64,000 nucleotides of DNA from Microbacterium sp. Root553 (GCF_001426995.1 NZ_LMFY01000001.1:556961-620960); one strand, 5' to 3'. Counted from the stretch's first letter, positions 8,102-16,886 are shown. A program made the numbers and translations. Notes: a model not told the origin generated them from the letters alone.

Positions 8102-9022
8102 ATGATCGAGACGCTCACCGGATTCGCCGTCGTGGGGGTCGCGATCGCGCTGGGCTGGGTGCTCGGCCGCATCGACCTCCTGGGCCCGCACGCCCGGCAC
8201 GTGCTGGGCCGGCTCATCTTCTTCGTGCTGTCACCGTTCCTGCTCTTCACGGTGCTCGCGCACGCGGACGCGAAGATGCTCTTCTCCTCGCTGCTGCCGG
8301 TGTCCGCCATCGCCGCGGTCACCATCATCGCGATCTACACGCTGGTCGCACGACTGTGGTGGAAGCGTCCCGTCGGCGAGACGCTGATCGGCGCTCTGTC
8401 TGCGGGCCAGGTGAACTCGAACAACATCGGCATCCCCCTCTCGCTCTACCTGCTGGGCAGCGCCGCGTACCCCGCGCCGGTCGTGCTCATGCAGCTGCTG
8501 GTGTTCACCCCGATCTCGCTGACGATCCTCGATGCGGTGACGAGCGACCGGGTCTCGCTGCGCAAGACCCTCGTGCGCACGGCGACGAACCCGATCATCA
8601 TCGGCTCGATCCTCGGCACGCTCGTCTCCGTGCTCGATCTCACCATCCCGCCGATCGTGATGCAGCCCGCACAGCTGATCGCCGATGCCGCAGTGCCCGT
8701 TCTGCTCATCAGCTATGGCATCTCACTGCACGGCCAGCGGGTGCTCGGCTCCCCGGGCCATCGACGGGACATCATCCTCGCGACCGTGCTGAAGCTCCTC
8801 GCGATGCCGGTGATCGCGTGGGTCGTGGCCGAGTTCGTCTTCGGACTCTCGTCGTCCGAGGTGTTGATCGTGGTGATCCTCGCAGCACTGCCGACCGCGC
8901 AGAACGTCTTCAACTATTCACAGCGGTACGACATCGGCGAGACGATCTCGCGCGACACCGTCTTCCTCACGACGCTCGGGTGCCTGCCGGTGCTGATCGG
9001 CATCATGCTCCTGCTGGGCTGA
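8102..9022 (+). CDS. AEC-family (auxin efflux carrier type) permease
   Basis: A 306-residue membrane protein with about ten hydrophobic segments in the two five-helix bundles typical of the AEC family. Family marks are the AGQVNSNNIGIPLSLYLLG segment (about residues 100-118) and the C-terminal LPTAQNVFNYSQRY segment. Bacterial members move malate, malonate or other dicarboxylates; some have unknown substrates. The ATG at 8102 fits the leaderless promoter; a start at 8063 would add a non-membrane tail. It converges with the DUF2071 gene, the two stops overlapping by 20 bp. Confidence 0.85.
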   Translation: MIETLTGFAVVGVAIALGWVLGRIDLLGPHARHVLGRLIFFVLSPFLLFTVLAHADAKMLFSSLLPVSAIAAVTIIAIYTLVARLWWKRPVGETLIGALSAGQVNSNNIGIPLSLYLLGSAAYPAPVVLMQLLVFTPISLTILDAVTSDRVSLRKTLVRTATNPIIIGSILGTLVSVLDLTIPPIVMQPAQLIADAAVPVLLISYGISLHGQRVLGSPGHRRDIILATVLKLLAMPVIAWVVAEFVFGLSSSEVLIVVILAALPTAQNVFNYSQRYDIGETISRDTVFLTTLGCLPVLIGIMLLLG

Positions 9023-9761
9023 CTCCTGCGCGGCCGACTCCTGCGGCGATCGGGTCGGTGCGCGCGACGCGAGCGTCCGACAGCAGCAGAGGGAGGTCGC
9101 GCATCACGACGACGCTGTCGAACACGGCAGCCCCCTCGGGCAGCGCGTCGAAGAACGACGACCGTAGGCGATGCAGTCGTGCCGCCTCGACCCTCCACCG
9201 GTCAGACGCGAGCGCGACCGGTTCGACTCGCTGCCCGTCCCTCGCCAGCGACCAGCCCACCCGGCCGGAGCGGTAGAACTCGGACGCGGCCTCGATCGAC
9301 GGGAAGAGCGTGCTCGACCACTCCCCTCCCACCTCGACGTCGGCATCGAGGCTGTGGGCGCCCGCTGCCATCGTGAGGGCGACGCGATCCTCCGATTCCG
9401 CGATCCGGAATCGCGCCCTGCGATGCACTCCGGGGAACAGGCGTCCGCCGAACAGCACGGGATGCCACGCCGAACTGTGGCGCTCGAAGATGAACACCCC
9501 GCTCTCGACTCCGTCGGGCCCGTCCCACTCGACGGCGATCCGATGGGCGGCGTTCTCAGACCGGAGGCCGATCCGACGCCGGACCCAGCGGGGACGGATG
9601 TCCTCGAGACCCAGGACGCAGACCCCGGCGACCGCGGAACCGTCGACGAGCTGCGGACGGAATCCGTCCGGGAGCAGCGCTGCGGCCACCGCCGGGTCGA
9701 CGCGATAGCTGATCAGAAGTCGACGACGAAGCTGCGCGCGGACATCGCGGATGATCCTCAT
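9003..9761 (-). CDS. DUF2071-family protein
   Basis: 252 residues matching the DUF2071 (acetoacetate-decarboxylase-like fold) family. The pattern RRLLISYRVDPAVAAALLPDGFRPQLVDG followed by a hydrophobic strand (AVAGVCVLGL) and a conserved Arg-rich turn is characteristic. Function is unknown in the family. There is a leaderless promoter (TATGTT at 9768-9773, 6 nt before ATG). Its 3' end overlaps the convergent AEC gene by 20 bp. Confidence 0.8.
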   Translation of the reverse strand: MRIIRDVRAQLRRRLLISYRVDPAVAAALLPDGFRPQLVDGSAVAGVCVLGLEDIRPRWVRRRIGLRSENAAHRIAVEWDGPDGVESGVFIFERHSSAWHPVLFGGRLFPGVHRRARFRIAESEDRVALTMAAGAHSLDADVEVGGEWSSTLFPSIEAASEFYRSGRVGWSLARDGQRVEPVALASDRWRVEAARLHRLRSSFFDALPEGAAVFDSVVVMRDLPLLLSDARVARTDPIAAGVGRAGVSPAGA

Positions 9762-9767
9762 GATGCG

Positions 9768-9773
9768 AACATA
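9768..9773 (-). promoter_or_regulatory. -10 box (TATGTT) for leaderless DUF2071 gene
   Basis: TATGTT on the minus strand, 6 nt upstream of ATG 9761. Confidence 0.6.
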
Positions 9774-9817
9774 GCACTGTAGCTAAAGTCCTCCAAGCGT
9801 CGATCGGCGGGCGCTCT

Positions 9818-9823
9818 AGGGTT
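9818..9823 (+). promoter_or_regulatory. -10 box (TAGGGT) for leaderless small membrane protein gene
   Basis: TAGGGT ends 5 nt before the GTG at 9829; no Shine-Dalgarno is present. Confidence 0.5.
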
Positions 9824-9828
9824 GTCCC

Positions 9829-10341
9829 GTGGACAATCCGCTCATCTTCATCGCCGTGATCGTCGCACTGCTCGTGCTCGCGGTGCTGCTGCCGCGATGG
9901 GTGCGGGGCTCCGCGGGCGCGGCCGGACGGAGGGCCGAGCGCAGACTCGCCGACACGCAGCTCGCGCCGATCCTCGACGAGCTCGCCACGACCGTCGTCC
10001 TGCTCGCACCGGAGCCCACAGTGCGGGAGATCGTCGACGGCCTCGTCGTGCAGCAGCCGCGACGCTTCGCGATGCTCGACGGCGGCCGCTACGGCATCCG
10101 CTTCGTGGAGCCGGATGATGCGGTCATCCGGCTCGTCGCCGATGCCGAGGGGACGAGCATGCAGGTCGAAGGGTTCCGGGAGCACCTGGGCCGGCCCAAC
10201 ACCGCGGAGGCCTGGGCCGACCTGCGCACCCGTGCGGCGTCGGCGGCGGAGGCCAGGGGCATCGACGCGCATCCCGGACCGCCACTGCCCCACCGGCGGG
10301 GAGACGACGGATCGTGGGTCCGGTCCGACGGGAGCGAGTGA
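9829..10341 (+). CDS. Hypothetical membrane-anchored protein
   Basis: 170 residues starting at GTG. One N-terminal transmembrane helix (residues about 4-22, LIFIAVIVALLVLAVLLPRW) is followed by an Arg-rich stop-transfer segment, so the rest should be cytoplasmic. The soluble part is a compact alpha/beta region with no recognised domain, ending in a basic, Pro-rich tail. It lies 154 bp upstream of a DivIVA-like coiled-coil gene on the same strand, but has its own promoter. Function unknown. Confidence 0.65.
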   Translation: MDNPLIFIAVIVALLVLAVLLPRWVRGSAGAAGRRAERRLADTQLAPILDELATTVVLLAPEPTVREIVDGLVVQQPRRFAMLDGGRYGIRFVEPDDAVIRLVADAEGTSMQVEGFREHLGRPNTAEAWADLRTRAASAAEARGIDAHPGPPLPHRRGDDGSWVRSDGSE

Positions 10342-10373
10342 GTCGCCGGACTCGATGCCCTGTGCATCTCACA

Positions 10374-10441
10374 GCCGTCGCAACTAGGCTGTGGTACTGC
10401 CGACGGCGCTCTGCGCCGTGCTGCAGTCGGACTGCGACGGC
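10374..10441 (+). promoter_or_regulatory. Structured region before the DivIVA-like gene
   Basis: A 9-bp perfect inverted repeat (GCCGTCGCA at 10374-10382 with its complement at 10433-10441) encloses two shorter hairpins: ACGGCG-CTCTG-CGCCGT at 10403-10419 and a 5-bp stem at 10423-10435. A TAGGCT -10-like box lies at 10385-10390, so the outer repeat may act as DNA rather than RNA. The gene itself has a GGAAAGG ribosome-binding site near 10480. Confidence 0.4.
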
Positions 10442-10495
10442 ACCTCTTCTCATCACAGATCCCGTGCCTGTGACCTGCGCCGGAAAGGCTGATCA

Positions 10496-11923
10496 ATGAG
10501 TGAATCCCCCGACAACAACCGGACTCCCGACTTCTTCGACAAGCTGATCGAGGAGAACCCCCGCGAGCAGTCCGGGTTCACCGCGTCGTTCCGCGGCTAC
10601 GACAAGGCGGAGGTCGACTCCGCTCTCAGCACCCTGCGCAACCAGCTGCAGCAGGCGAAGGCCGATCTCGCCGCCGCCGAGGCACGTCACGAAGACGACG
10701 TCGAGTCGCTCCGCGAGAAGGAGCGGATCGCGCGTGAGGACCTGGAGGCCGAGCTCCTCACCGCGAAGGCCAAGGCCGCCGAGACCGAGCAGCAGGTCGC
10801 GACATTGACCAACGAGCTCGTCGACACCCCGCGTGCCGATGGGCAGGAGGCCCCCTCGCGCGAGCAGTTCGAAGCCATTCTGCGGGTCGCGGAGGAGCAG
10901 GCCAACGTGCTCATCCAGAACGCGGCCGTGCAGGCGGATCGCCTCATGGCCGCAGCCCGCGAAGAGGTGACCACTCAGCGCGCGGATGCCGACGCCGACG
11001 TCGAGCGCATCATCGCGCAGGCGCAGCACGACGCGGATCAGGTGCGCCTGAAGATCGACACCGAGTACACCGCCCACGAGGCGACGATCGAGCGCGAGGC
11101 GGCGCACGCGGCCGAGAAGGTGCACCAGGCGACGCAGGAGGCCACCGCGATCCGCACCGAGGCGGAGAAGGGCGCTGCGGCTCTGCGCTCGCTCGTCACC
11201 CGCGAGACCACGCAGCTGCGCGCGGATGCCGAGCGCGAGGTGCGGGAGATGAACGCCCGCGTGCTGGAGTTCGAGGAGACGCTCACCCGCCGCCAGGACG
11301 ACGCGCAGCAGGAGTTCCTGGTGCTGCACAACCAGGCCGTCGCCCACGCCGAGCGCATCACCACCGACGCCAACGAGCAGGTCGCGGCATCGCTGGAGCA
11401 CGCGCAGCGCATCTCCGGCAAGGCCGACGACTACGAGCGTCTGATGCGCGCACAGGCGCAGACGATCGAAGCCGACGCACAGGTGCGGGCACGCGACACG
11501 CTCGACCGCGCCAGGGTGAAGTCGCAGAAGATCGTCGACTCCGTCACGAGCCACACCTCGTCGGTGCTGCGCGACGCCGAGGACCACGCCCGCCAGCTGC
11601 GCTGGCAGCAGCAGCAGCTCGCCAGCTTCATGGCCGAGGTGCGCGAGCTGATCCGCCCCGACGGCATCTTCAGCGACGAGGCCGGCAAGACCGCGGCGTC
11701 CTCGACAGCCGCGACGAGCGGTGCCGGCGAGGTTCTGGCGGCCGACGACGACGCCCTCGATGCGGAGCTGATCGACGACGGCGATGTCGAGGCCGACGAC
11801 GCGCCCGTCTCGGAGTTCCGCGGGGACGAGGCTCTCGACGACGAGTACCTCGACGACGAGGCCGAGACCATCGACGGGAAGATCACGATCGAGGTCGTCG
11901 AGGCCGACGACACGGCTCGCTGA
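10496..11923 (+). CDS. DivIVA-like coiled-coil protein
   Basis: 475 residues. A short N-terminal segment (residues about 27-47, FTASFRGYDKAEVDSALSTL) matches the DivIVA/Wag31 membrane-targeting signature. It is followed by roughly 340 residues of almost unbroken coiled coil rich in Ala, Glu, Gln and Arg (residues about 48-390), then an acidic disordered tail (about 400-475). Proteins of this build scaffold polar growth or cell-wall synthesis in actinobacteria. The true Wag31 is usually shorter and sits next to the ftsZ cluster, so this is more likely a second polar coiled-coil protein (Scy/FilP/DivIVA-related). Single gene, followed by two strong hairpins. Confidence 0.78.
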   Translation: MSESPDNNRTPDFFDKLIEENPREQSGFTASFRGYDKAEVDSALSTLRNQLQQAKADLAAAEARHEDDVESLREKERIAREDLEAELLTAKAKAAETEQQVATLTNELVDTPRADGQEAPSREQFEAILRVAEEQANVLIQNAAVQADRLMAAAREEVTTQRADADADVERIIAQAQHDADQVRLKIDTEYTAHEATIEREAAHAAEKVHQATQEATAIRTEAEKGAAALRSLVTRETTQLRADAEREVREMNARVLEFEETLTRRQDDAQQEFLVLHNQAVAHAERITTDANEQVAASLEHAQRISGKADDYERLMRAQAQTIEADAQVRARDTLDRARVKSQKIVDSVTSHTSSVLRDAEDHARQLRWQQQQLASFMAEVRELIRPDGIFSDEAGKTAASSTAATSGAGEVLAADDDALDAELIDDGDVEADDAPVSEFRGDEALDDEYLDDEAETIDGKITIEVVEADDTAR

Positions 11924-11944
11924 GCCCGCTCCGCCGACACCTTC

Positions 11945-11975
11945 GGGGCGCACGCGGATGATCCGCGTGCGCCCC
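11945..11975 (+). terminator. Strong GC hairpin after the coiled-coil gene
   Basis: Perfect 15-bp inverted repeat around one base (GGGGCGCACGCGGAT with its complement), giving a realistic hairpin of about 12-13 bp. Confidence 0.75.
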
Positions 11976-11985
11976 GCGTCGTGAT

Positions 11986-12015
11986 CCCGGCATCCCCCGA
12001 TCGGTGGATGCCGGG
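11986..12015 (+). terminator. Second hairpin
   Basis: A 10-bp stem (CCCGGCATCC) with a 10-nt loop, 10 bp after the first hairpin. The two together isolate the coiled-coil gene from the ABC operon. Confidence 0.5.
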
Positions 12016-12067
12016 CTCCGCCGCTCCACGGCTACCGCTCGGCGGCGCCGACGGCCACGCTGGAGTC

Positions 12068-12970
12068 ATGACAGACAGCGTGATCGAGGTCCGCGACCTC
12101 CGCAAGGAGTACGGCGGCCATGCCGCCGTCGACGGCATCAGCTTCGACATCCGCCGCGGTGAGACGTTCGCGCTGCTCGGCCCCAACGGCGCGGGCAAGT
12201 CGACGACCATCGAGATCCTCGAGGGATACCGGCACCGCTCCTCCGGCGACGTGCGGGTGCTCGGCGTGGATCCGCAACGGGGAGGGCTGGACTGGAAGGC
12301 GCGCCTCGGCATCGTCCTGCAGTCCACCGGCGAGGCGGGGTCCTTCACCGTCCGTGAGCTGCTCACCGAGTTCGCGGGCTACTACCCCGCTCCGCGCGAG
12401 GTCGACGAGGTGATCGCGGCCGTCGGGCTCGAGCAGAAGCAGCGCACGCGCGCGAGCAGACTCTCGGGCGGGCAGCAGCGACGTCTCGACGTGGCCCTGG
12501 GGATCATCGGGCACCCCGAGCTGCTGTTCCTCGACGAGCCGACGACGGGATTCGACCCCGAGGCGCGACGGCAGTTCTGGGGGCTCATCCGAACGCTCAA
12601 GGCCGAGGGCACCAGCATCCTACTCACCACCCACTATCTCGACGAGGCGGCGCAGCTCGGCGACCGCGCCGCCGTCATCGTGGGCGGTCGCATCGCCGCG
12701 ATCGGAGCCATCGACGAGATCGGCGGCGAGGACGCCCGCACCCCGATGGTCCGCTGGATCGACTCGACCGGCACACGCCGGGAGGAGCGCACATCATCCC
12801 CCGGGGCTCTGGTCGCCGAACTTCAGCGCACGCACGGCGAGCCGGATGCGCTCGAGATCGTCCGACCGACGCTCGAGGACATCTACCTCGATCTCATCCG
12901 CCGGCACGATGCCGCAGCCGCATCCCTTTCCGTCACATCCGCATCCGCCACCGCAGAGGAGCCCGCATGA
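12068..12970 (+). CDS. ABC transporter ATP-binding protein (YvfR-like)
   Basis: A 300-residue ABC ATPase. Walker A is GPNGAGKST (about residue 41), the signature is LSGGQQRR (about 137), and Walker B is LLFLDEPTTG. The length and C-terminal extension match the ABC-2 drug/lipid exporter class. The stop overlaps the permease ATG (ATGA). Gene order ATPase-permease-sensor kinase-response regulator beside a fatty-acid desaturase mirrors Bacillus yvfRS-desKR-des, so a membrane-stress or lipid role is likely. A possible weak leaderless box (CACGCT) lies 6 nt before the ATG at 12068. Confidence 0.92.
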   Translation: MTDSVIEVRDLRKEYGGHAAVDGISFDIRRGETFALLGPNGAGKSTTIEILEGYRHRSSGDVRVLGVDPQRGGLDWKARLGIVLQSTGEAGSFTVRELLTEFAGYYPAPREVDEVIAAVGLEQKQRTRASRLSGGQQRRLDVALGIIGHPELLFLDEPTTGFDPEARRQFWGLIRTLKAEGTSILLTTHYLDEAAQLGDRAAVIVGGRIAAIGAIDEIGGEDARTPMVRWIDSTGTRREERTSSPGALVAELQRTHGEPDALEIVRPTLEDIYLDLIRRHDAAAASLSVTSASATAEEPA

Positions 12971-13800
12971 CCGCCGTGACCGCACCCACGGGATTCACCG
13001 CCGCCCGCACGGTGCGGCTCGGCGTCCGGCGCATCGGCTTCGAGCTGCGCCAGTACTTCCGCGCCGGCGACCAGGTGTTCTTCACCTTCCTCTTCCCCAC
13101 GGTGATGTACCTGATCTTCGCCACCATCTTCACCGGTGATGTGGGCCAGGGCGCCGACAGCGTCAGCATGGCCACCTACTACCTGCCAGGGCTGGTCGCC
13201 GGCGGCATCTTCCTCTCCGGCGTGCAGGGGCTGTCGATCGAGATCGCGGTCGAGAAGAGCGATGGCACGCTCAAGCGCCTCGGCAGCACACCGATCTCCC
13301 CCGCCACGTACTTCATCGGCAAGATCGGCGAGGTCTTCGTGACCGCGATCCTGCAGATCGCGCTGCTCCTGACCGTCGCGGTGGTGCTCTACGGGGTGCA
13401 GCTGCCCGCCGATGCCGAGTCGTGGGGGCGCTTCGCATGGGTCTTCGCGCTCGGCCTCCTCGCGTGCGCCCTCCTCGGGATCGCCCTCTCGTCCGTCCCC
13501 CGATCCGGCAAGACGGCATCGGCCGTCGTCATCCCGGTCGTGCTGCTCCTGCAGTTCATCTCGGGCGTGTACATCGCCTTCACCACGCTGCCGGAGTGGC
13601 TGCAGAACGTGGCGTCGGTGTTCCCGCTCAAATGGATCGCGCAGGGCATGCGCGCGGCGATCCTGCCGGAGTCCTTCGGAGCGGCGGAGCCGAACGGGAG
13701 CTGGGAGCTCGGGCTCGTGGCGATCGCGCTCGCGCTGTGGCTCGTCGTCGGGGTGGTCCTGAGCCGCGCGACGTTCCGCTGGATCCGACGAAACGGATGA
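12967..13800 (+). CDS. ABC-2 type transporter permease (YvfS-like)
   Basis: A 277-residue integral membrane protein with six hydrophobic segments. The middle carries the ABC-2 signature region (EKSDGTLKRLGSTPISPATYFIGKI), the coupling helix found in DrrB/NodJ-type permeases. It partners the preceding ATPase, with which it overlaps by four bases, to export a lipid, peptide or drug. It is followed 55 bp later by the sensor kinase of the same operon. Confidence 0.9.
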   Translation: MTAVTAPTGFTAARTVRLGVRRIGFELRQYFRAGDQVFFTFLFPTVMYLIFATIFTGDVGQGADSVSMATYYLPGLVAGGIFLSGVQGLSIEIAVEKSDGTLKRLGSTPISPATYFIGKIGEVFVTAILQIALLLTVAVVLYGVQLPADAESWGRFAWVFALGLLACALLGIALSSVPRSGKTASAVVIPVVLLLQFISGVYIAFTTLPEWLQNVASVFPLKWIAQGMRAAILPESFGAAEPNGSWELGLVAIALALWLVVGVVLSRATFRWIRRNG

Positions 13801-13855
13801 CGCACGCGACGGCGCCGGGGATCCGCACGTTCGCAGGGGTGGGAGAGTGGAGGAC

Positions 13856-15052
13856 ATGAGCCTCACCATCCGCCGCGAGCGCCTCGGATGGGATCTCGCC
13901 GCCACTGCGCTGCTCATCGCGGTCGTCGCGCTCATCTTCGCCGACGGCGAGAGCTTCGCGGGATCCCGCTGGATGCTGATCGGCGTCGCCCTCGCGGTCT
14001 ACCTGCTCTACGCGCTCGGCGCTCGACCCTACGTCGGCATCCACGAGGGGGTCGACGATCCCTCCCCTCTGGCCTCCGCGTTCCTGCAGATCGGGCTGGT
14101 CGCCGTGCTGGCCGCGGGTACCGCGATCGAGCCGAGCATGCTCCTGCTGCAGACGCTCGTGCTGCCGCTCATCTGGATGACGTCGCGCTCGACCATGCAG
14201 GCCGTGCTCGTCACCATCGGCAACGGCATCGTCCTCGCACTCGCCTATGCGTACGCCGGCGACTTCTCTGCGGATGCCGTGAGCGCCGGCGTCGTGACCA
14301 CCGCACTCTCCGCCGCGTTCAGCCTGGCGCTGGGCCTGTGGATCACCCGCATCGCGCAGTGGGGCGTGCAGCGGCAGACCCTGCTGACCGAGCTCACCGC
14401 CGCACAGGCGGGTCTCGAGACCGCCAGCCGGGAGGCCGGGGCGCTCGAGGAGCGTGCCCGCCTCGCCCGCGATGTGCACGACACGATCGCGCAGAGCCTG
14501 ACGAGCATCGTGATGCTCGCGGAGCGCGCCCGTGTCGACGGCTCGCCCGCGGCGCTCGAGCTGATCGAGGGCGCGGCGCGCGAGGCGCTGCTGGAGGCCA
14601 GGACGCTCGTCGCGGTGGCCTCCCCCGCCCCGTCCGCCGATTCTCTGGGAGATGCCCTCCAGCGTCTGGGCGACCGCTTCACCCGCGAGACCGGGGTGCG
14701 GGTCGACGTCGCGGTATCGGATGCCGTGCTGGCGCGGGAGATCCAGGTCGTTCTGCTCCGTTGCGCCCAGGAGGGACTCGCCAACGTGCGCAAGCACTCC
14801 GGGGCGACTTCCGCGCGCGTGAGTCTGACCGTCGGAGACGCCGCCGAGCTCACCGTCGGCGACGACGGCCGCGGCCTGGGCGGGGTGACCATCGACGACG
14901 ACCGAGGATTCGGGCTCGCCGGCATGCGCGACCGGGTCGCCCTCGTCGGCGGCACGCTCACCGTGCAGGACGCCCGCGACGACAGCGGGGGCGCCACGGG
15001 CACCCGCCTCGCCGTCCGCATCCCCCTGCATCCGAACGAGGAGGCCGCATGA
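13856..15052 (+). CDS. NarL/DesK-type sensor histidine kinase
   Basis: A 398-residue kinase. The N-terminal half (about residues 10-170) has five or six closely spaced transmembrane helices with almost no extracellular domain, as in the membrane-fluidity sensor DesK. Then comes a short coiled linker and the HisKA_3 dimerisation box ARLARDVHDTIAQSL with the phosphorylated His at about residue 207. The HATPase domain shows the N-box (CAQEGLANVRKHS) and a G-box (DDGRGLGG). Start ATG 13856 is 10 nt after GGGAG; an in-frame GTG at 13847 is an alternative. The stop overlaps the response regulator start. Confidence 0.88.
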   Translation: MSLTIRRERLGWDLAATALLIAVVALIFADGESFAGSRWMLIGVALAVYLLYALGARPYVGIHEGVDDPSPLASAFLQIGLVAVLAAGTAIEPSMLLLQTLVLPLIWMTSRSTMQAVLVTIGNGIVLALAYAYAGDFSADAVSAGVVTTALSAAFSLALGLWITRIAQWGVQRQTLLTELTAAQAGLETASREAGALEERARLARDVHDTIAQSLTSIVMLAERARVDGSPAALELIEGAAREALLEARTLVAVASPAPSADSLGDALQRLGDRFTRETGVRVDVAVSDAVLAREIQVVLLRCAQEGLANVRKHSGATSARVSLTVGDAAELTVGDDGRGLGGVTIDDDRGFGLAGMRDRVALVGGTLTVQDARDDSGGATGTRLAVRIPLHPNEEAA

Positions 15053-15672
15053 TCCGTGTCATCGTCGCCGACGACCATCCCATCGTGCGCTCCGGGATCG
15101 TCGGACTCATAGACCTCGATCCCTCTCTCGAGGTGGTCGGACAGGCGGCGAGCGGCCCGGAGGCCGTGGAGCTCTCCGCGCGACTGCATCCCGACGTCGT
15201 GCTCATGGATCTGCGCATGCCGGGCGGATCCGGCATCGAGGCCACCGCGCGCCTCGCGGCCGAGCAGCCGACCGTGCGTGTGCTCGTGCTGACCACCTAC
15301 GAGAGCGACGACGACATCATCGGCGCGATCGAGGCGGGTGCCGGCGGCTACCTGCTCAAAGCCGCACCGCACGAGGAGATCCTCGCCGGCATCCGTGCGG
15401 TCGCCGAGGGGCACACCGTCCTCGCACCCCGCATCGCGACGACTCTCGTGTCGCGCATGCGCAGCGATCGTCCGAGCAGGCCACCGCTGAGCCCCCGTGA
15501 GCGCGAGGTGCTGCGCCTCGTCGCGGCCGGCCGGAGCAACCCCGAGATCGCCCGCGAACTGTTCATCGGCGAGGCGACCGTCAAGACGCATCTGCTCCAC
15601 GTCTTCGAGAAGCTCGAGGTCTCGGATCGCACGCGCGCCGTGACCCTCGCCCTGGAACTCGGCCTGCTCTAG
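15049..15672 (+). CDS. NarL/DesR-type response regulator
   Basis: A 207-residue two-domain regulator. The receiver has the acidic pair ADDHP, the phosphoacceptor Asp55 (VVLMDLRMPG) and the conserved Lys in LLKAAP. A LuxR-type helix-turn-helix follows (about residues 145-205: LSPREREVLRLVAAGRSNPEIARELFIGEATVKTHLLHV). It receives phosphate from the kinase whose stop overlaps its start. By analogy with DesR it may control the desaturase that converges on it. Confidence 0.93.
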   Translation: MIRVIVADDHPIVRSGIVGLIDLDPSLEVVGQAASGPEAVELSARLHPDVVLMDLRMPGGSGIEATARLAAEQPTVRVLVLTTYESDDDIIGAIEAGAGGYLLKAAPHEEILAGIRAVAEGHTVLAPRIATTLVSRMRSDRPSRPPLSPREREVLRLVAAGRSNPEIARELFIGEATVKTHLLHVFEKLEVSDRTRAVTLALELGLL

Positions 15673-15684
15673 ACGCCGCACACG

Positions 15685-15718
15685 CGAAAGGCCCCATCCG
15701 GGAGGATGGGGCCTTTCG
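15685..15718. terminator. Bidirectional terminator
   Basis: A perfect 15-bp stem with tetraloop GGGA between the convergent response-regulator and desaturase genes. AAAGG/CCTTT at the ends supplies T residues for both strands. Confidence 0.9.
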
Positions 15719-15744
15719 ATCCGACCGCACTGCGGCCGTGGCGA

Positions 15745-16863
15745 TCAGGCGCGGCCGAATTGCGCGACCGCAGGGCAGTCGAACGGATCAGCACCGGCGG
15801 CGAGGCCGACGCGGTTCAGGTACTGGATGACGATCGCGTACGACCGGCCGAGGCTCGTCTCCGTGTACGGAACGTCGTTCGCGGCGCAGTAGTCACGGAC
15901 GATCTCGCGAGCCTTCGACAGGTGCGGGCGCGGCATGTTGGGGAAGAGGTGGTGCTCGACCTGGTAGTTCAGGCCGCCCATGAGCCAGGTCGCCCACCAT
16001 CCGCCGCGGATGTTGCGGGAGGTGCGCACCTGCTTCGAGAAGAAGTCGAGGCGGGCGCTCGGGTCGATGATCGGCATGCCCTTGTGGTTCGGCGCGAACG
16101 ACGCTCCCATGTACACGCCGAAGACGGCGAGCTGCACGCCCATGAAGGCGAACGCCATGCCGAGCGGGAGCATCAGGAACACGGGGACGAGCACGACCGC
16201 GAAGCGGAGCGCGATGAGGCCGAGCTCGATCCAGCGACCCTTGGCCTTCTTGCTGGTGACCAGGTGCTTGACGCCCAGGTAGTGCAGGTTGAGTCCCTCG
16301 AGCGTGAGCAGCGGAAAGAACAGCCACCCCTGCTTGCGGGTGATCAGACGGACCAGGCCACGGGACTTCGCGGCATCGGTCTCGAGGAACGAGACCGTGT
16401 CGACCTCGATGTCGGGGTCTTTGCCCACCTGGTTCGGGTTGCCGTGGTGCTTGGTGTGCTTCGAGTCCCACCAGGAATAGCTGATGCCGACGACTCCGGC
16501 GGCGAGGATGCGGGCGAGACGGAAGTTCGCCGGGCCCGAGGAGAGGATCTGCCGGTGCGCGGCCTCGTGTGCGAGGAAGGCGACCTGCGTGAGGATGATG
16601 CCGAGCGCGCCGGCCATCAGGAGCTGGAGCCAGCTGTCGCCGAGGAGGATGAAACCCGTCACCACGCCGCCGAGAGCGACGGCGAGGCCGGCTCCGACGA
16701 AGATGTAGAACCAGCCGGCCCGCCGCAGCAGTCCGGTTTCTTTGACGACCTGCGACACCTGCTTGTAGGCCTGTGCCATCGGGGGGAACTCTGCGTTGCC
16801 GGAGTACGTCTGACGTACGGGTCCGAGCTGGCCTGCGGTCTTTTCGACCTGCGAAATGGAGAT
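15745..16863 (-). CDS. Membrane fatty-acid (acyl-CoA/acyl-lipid) desaturase
   Basis: An iron-dependent membrane desaturase with the three histidine boxes HEAAH, HTKHH and QVEHH and two pairs of transmembrane helices. It introduces a cis double bond in membrane acyl chains, a typical cold response. The first standard start is ATG 16779 (344 residues) but it has no Shine-Dalgarno. The frame stays open upstream and encodes a protein-like stretch (SISQVEKTAGQLGPVRQTYSG) back to an ATC at 16861-16863 that lies 6 nt after a good AGGAG. I therefore extend the gene by 28 codons to this non-standard start; the 16779 start remains the conservative option. The gene converges with the DesKR-like system. 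Confidence 0.85.
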   Translation of the reverse strand: MSISQVEKTAGQLGPVRQTYSGNAEFPPMAQAYKQVSQVVKETGLLRRAGWFYIFVGAGLAVALGGVVTGFILLGDSWLQLLMAGALGIILTQVAFLAHEAAHRQILSSGPANFRLARILAAGVVGISYSWWDSKHTKHHGNPNQVGKDPDIEVDTVSFLETDAAKSRGLVRLITRKQGWLFFPLLTLEGLNLHYLGVKHLVTSKKAKGRWIELGLIALRFAVVLVPVFLMLPLGMAFAFMGVQLAVFGVYMGASFAPNHKGMPIIDPSARLDFFSKQVRTSRNIRGGWWATWLMGGLNYQVEHHLFPNMPRPHLSKAREIVRDYCAANDVPYTETSLGRSYAIVIQYLNRVGLAAGADPFDCPAVAQFGRA

Positions 16864-16886
16864 GTTGCTCTCCTGTCGATTGGAGC

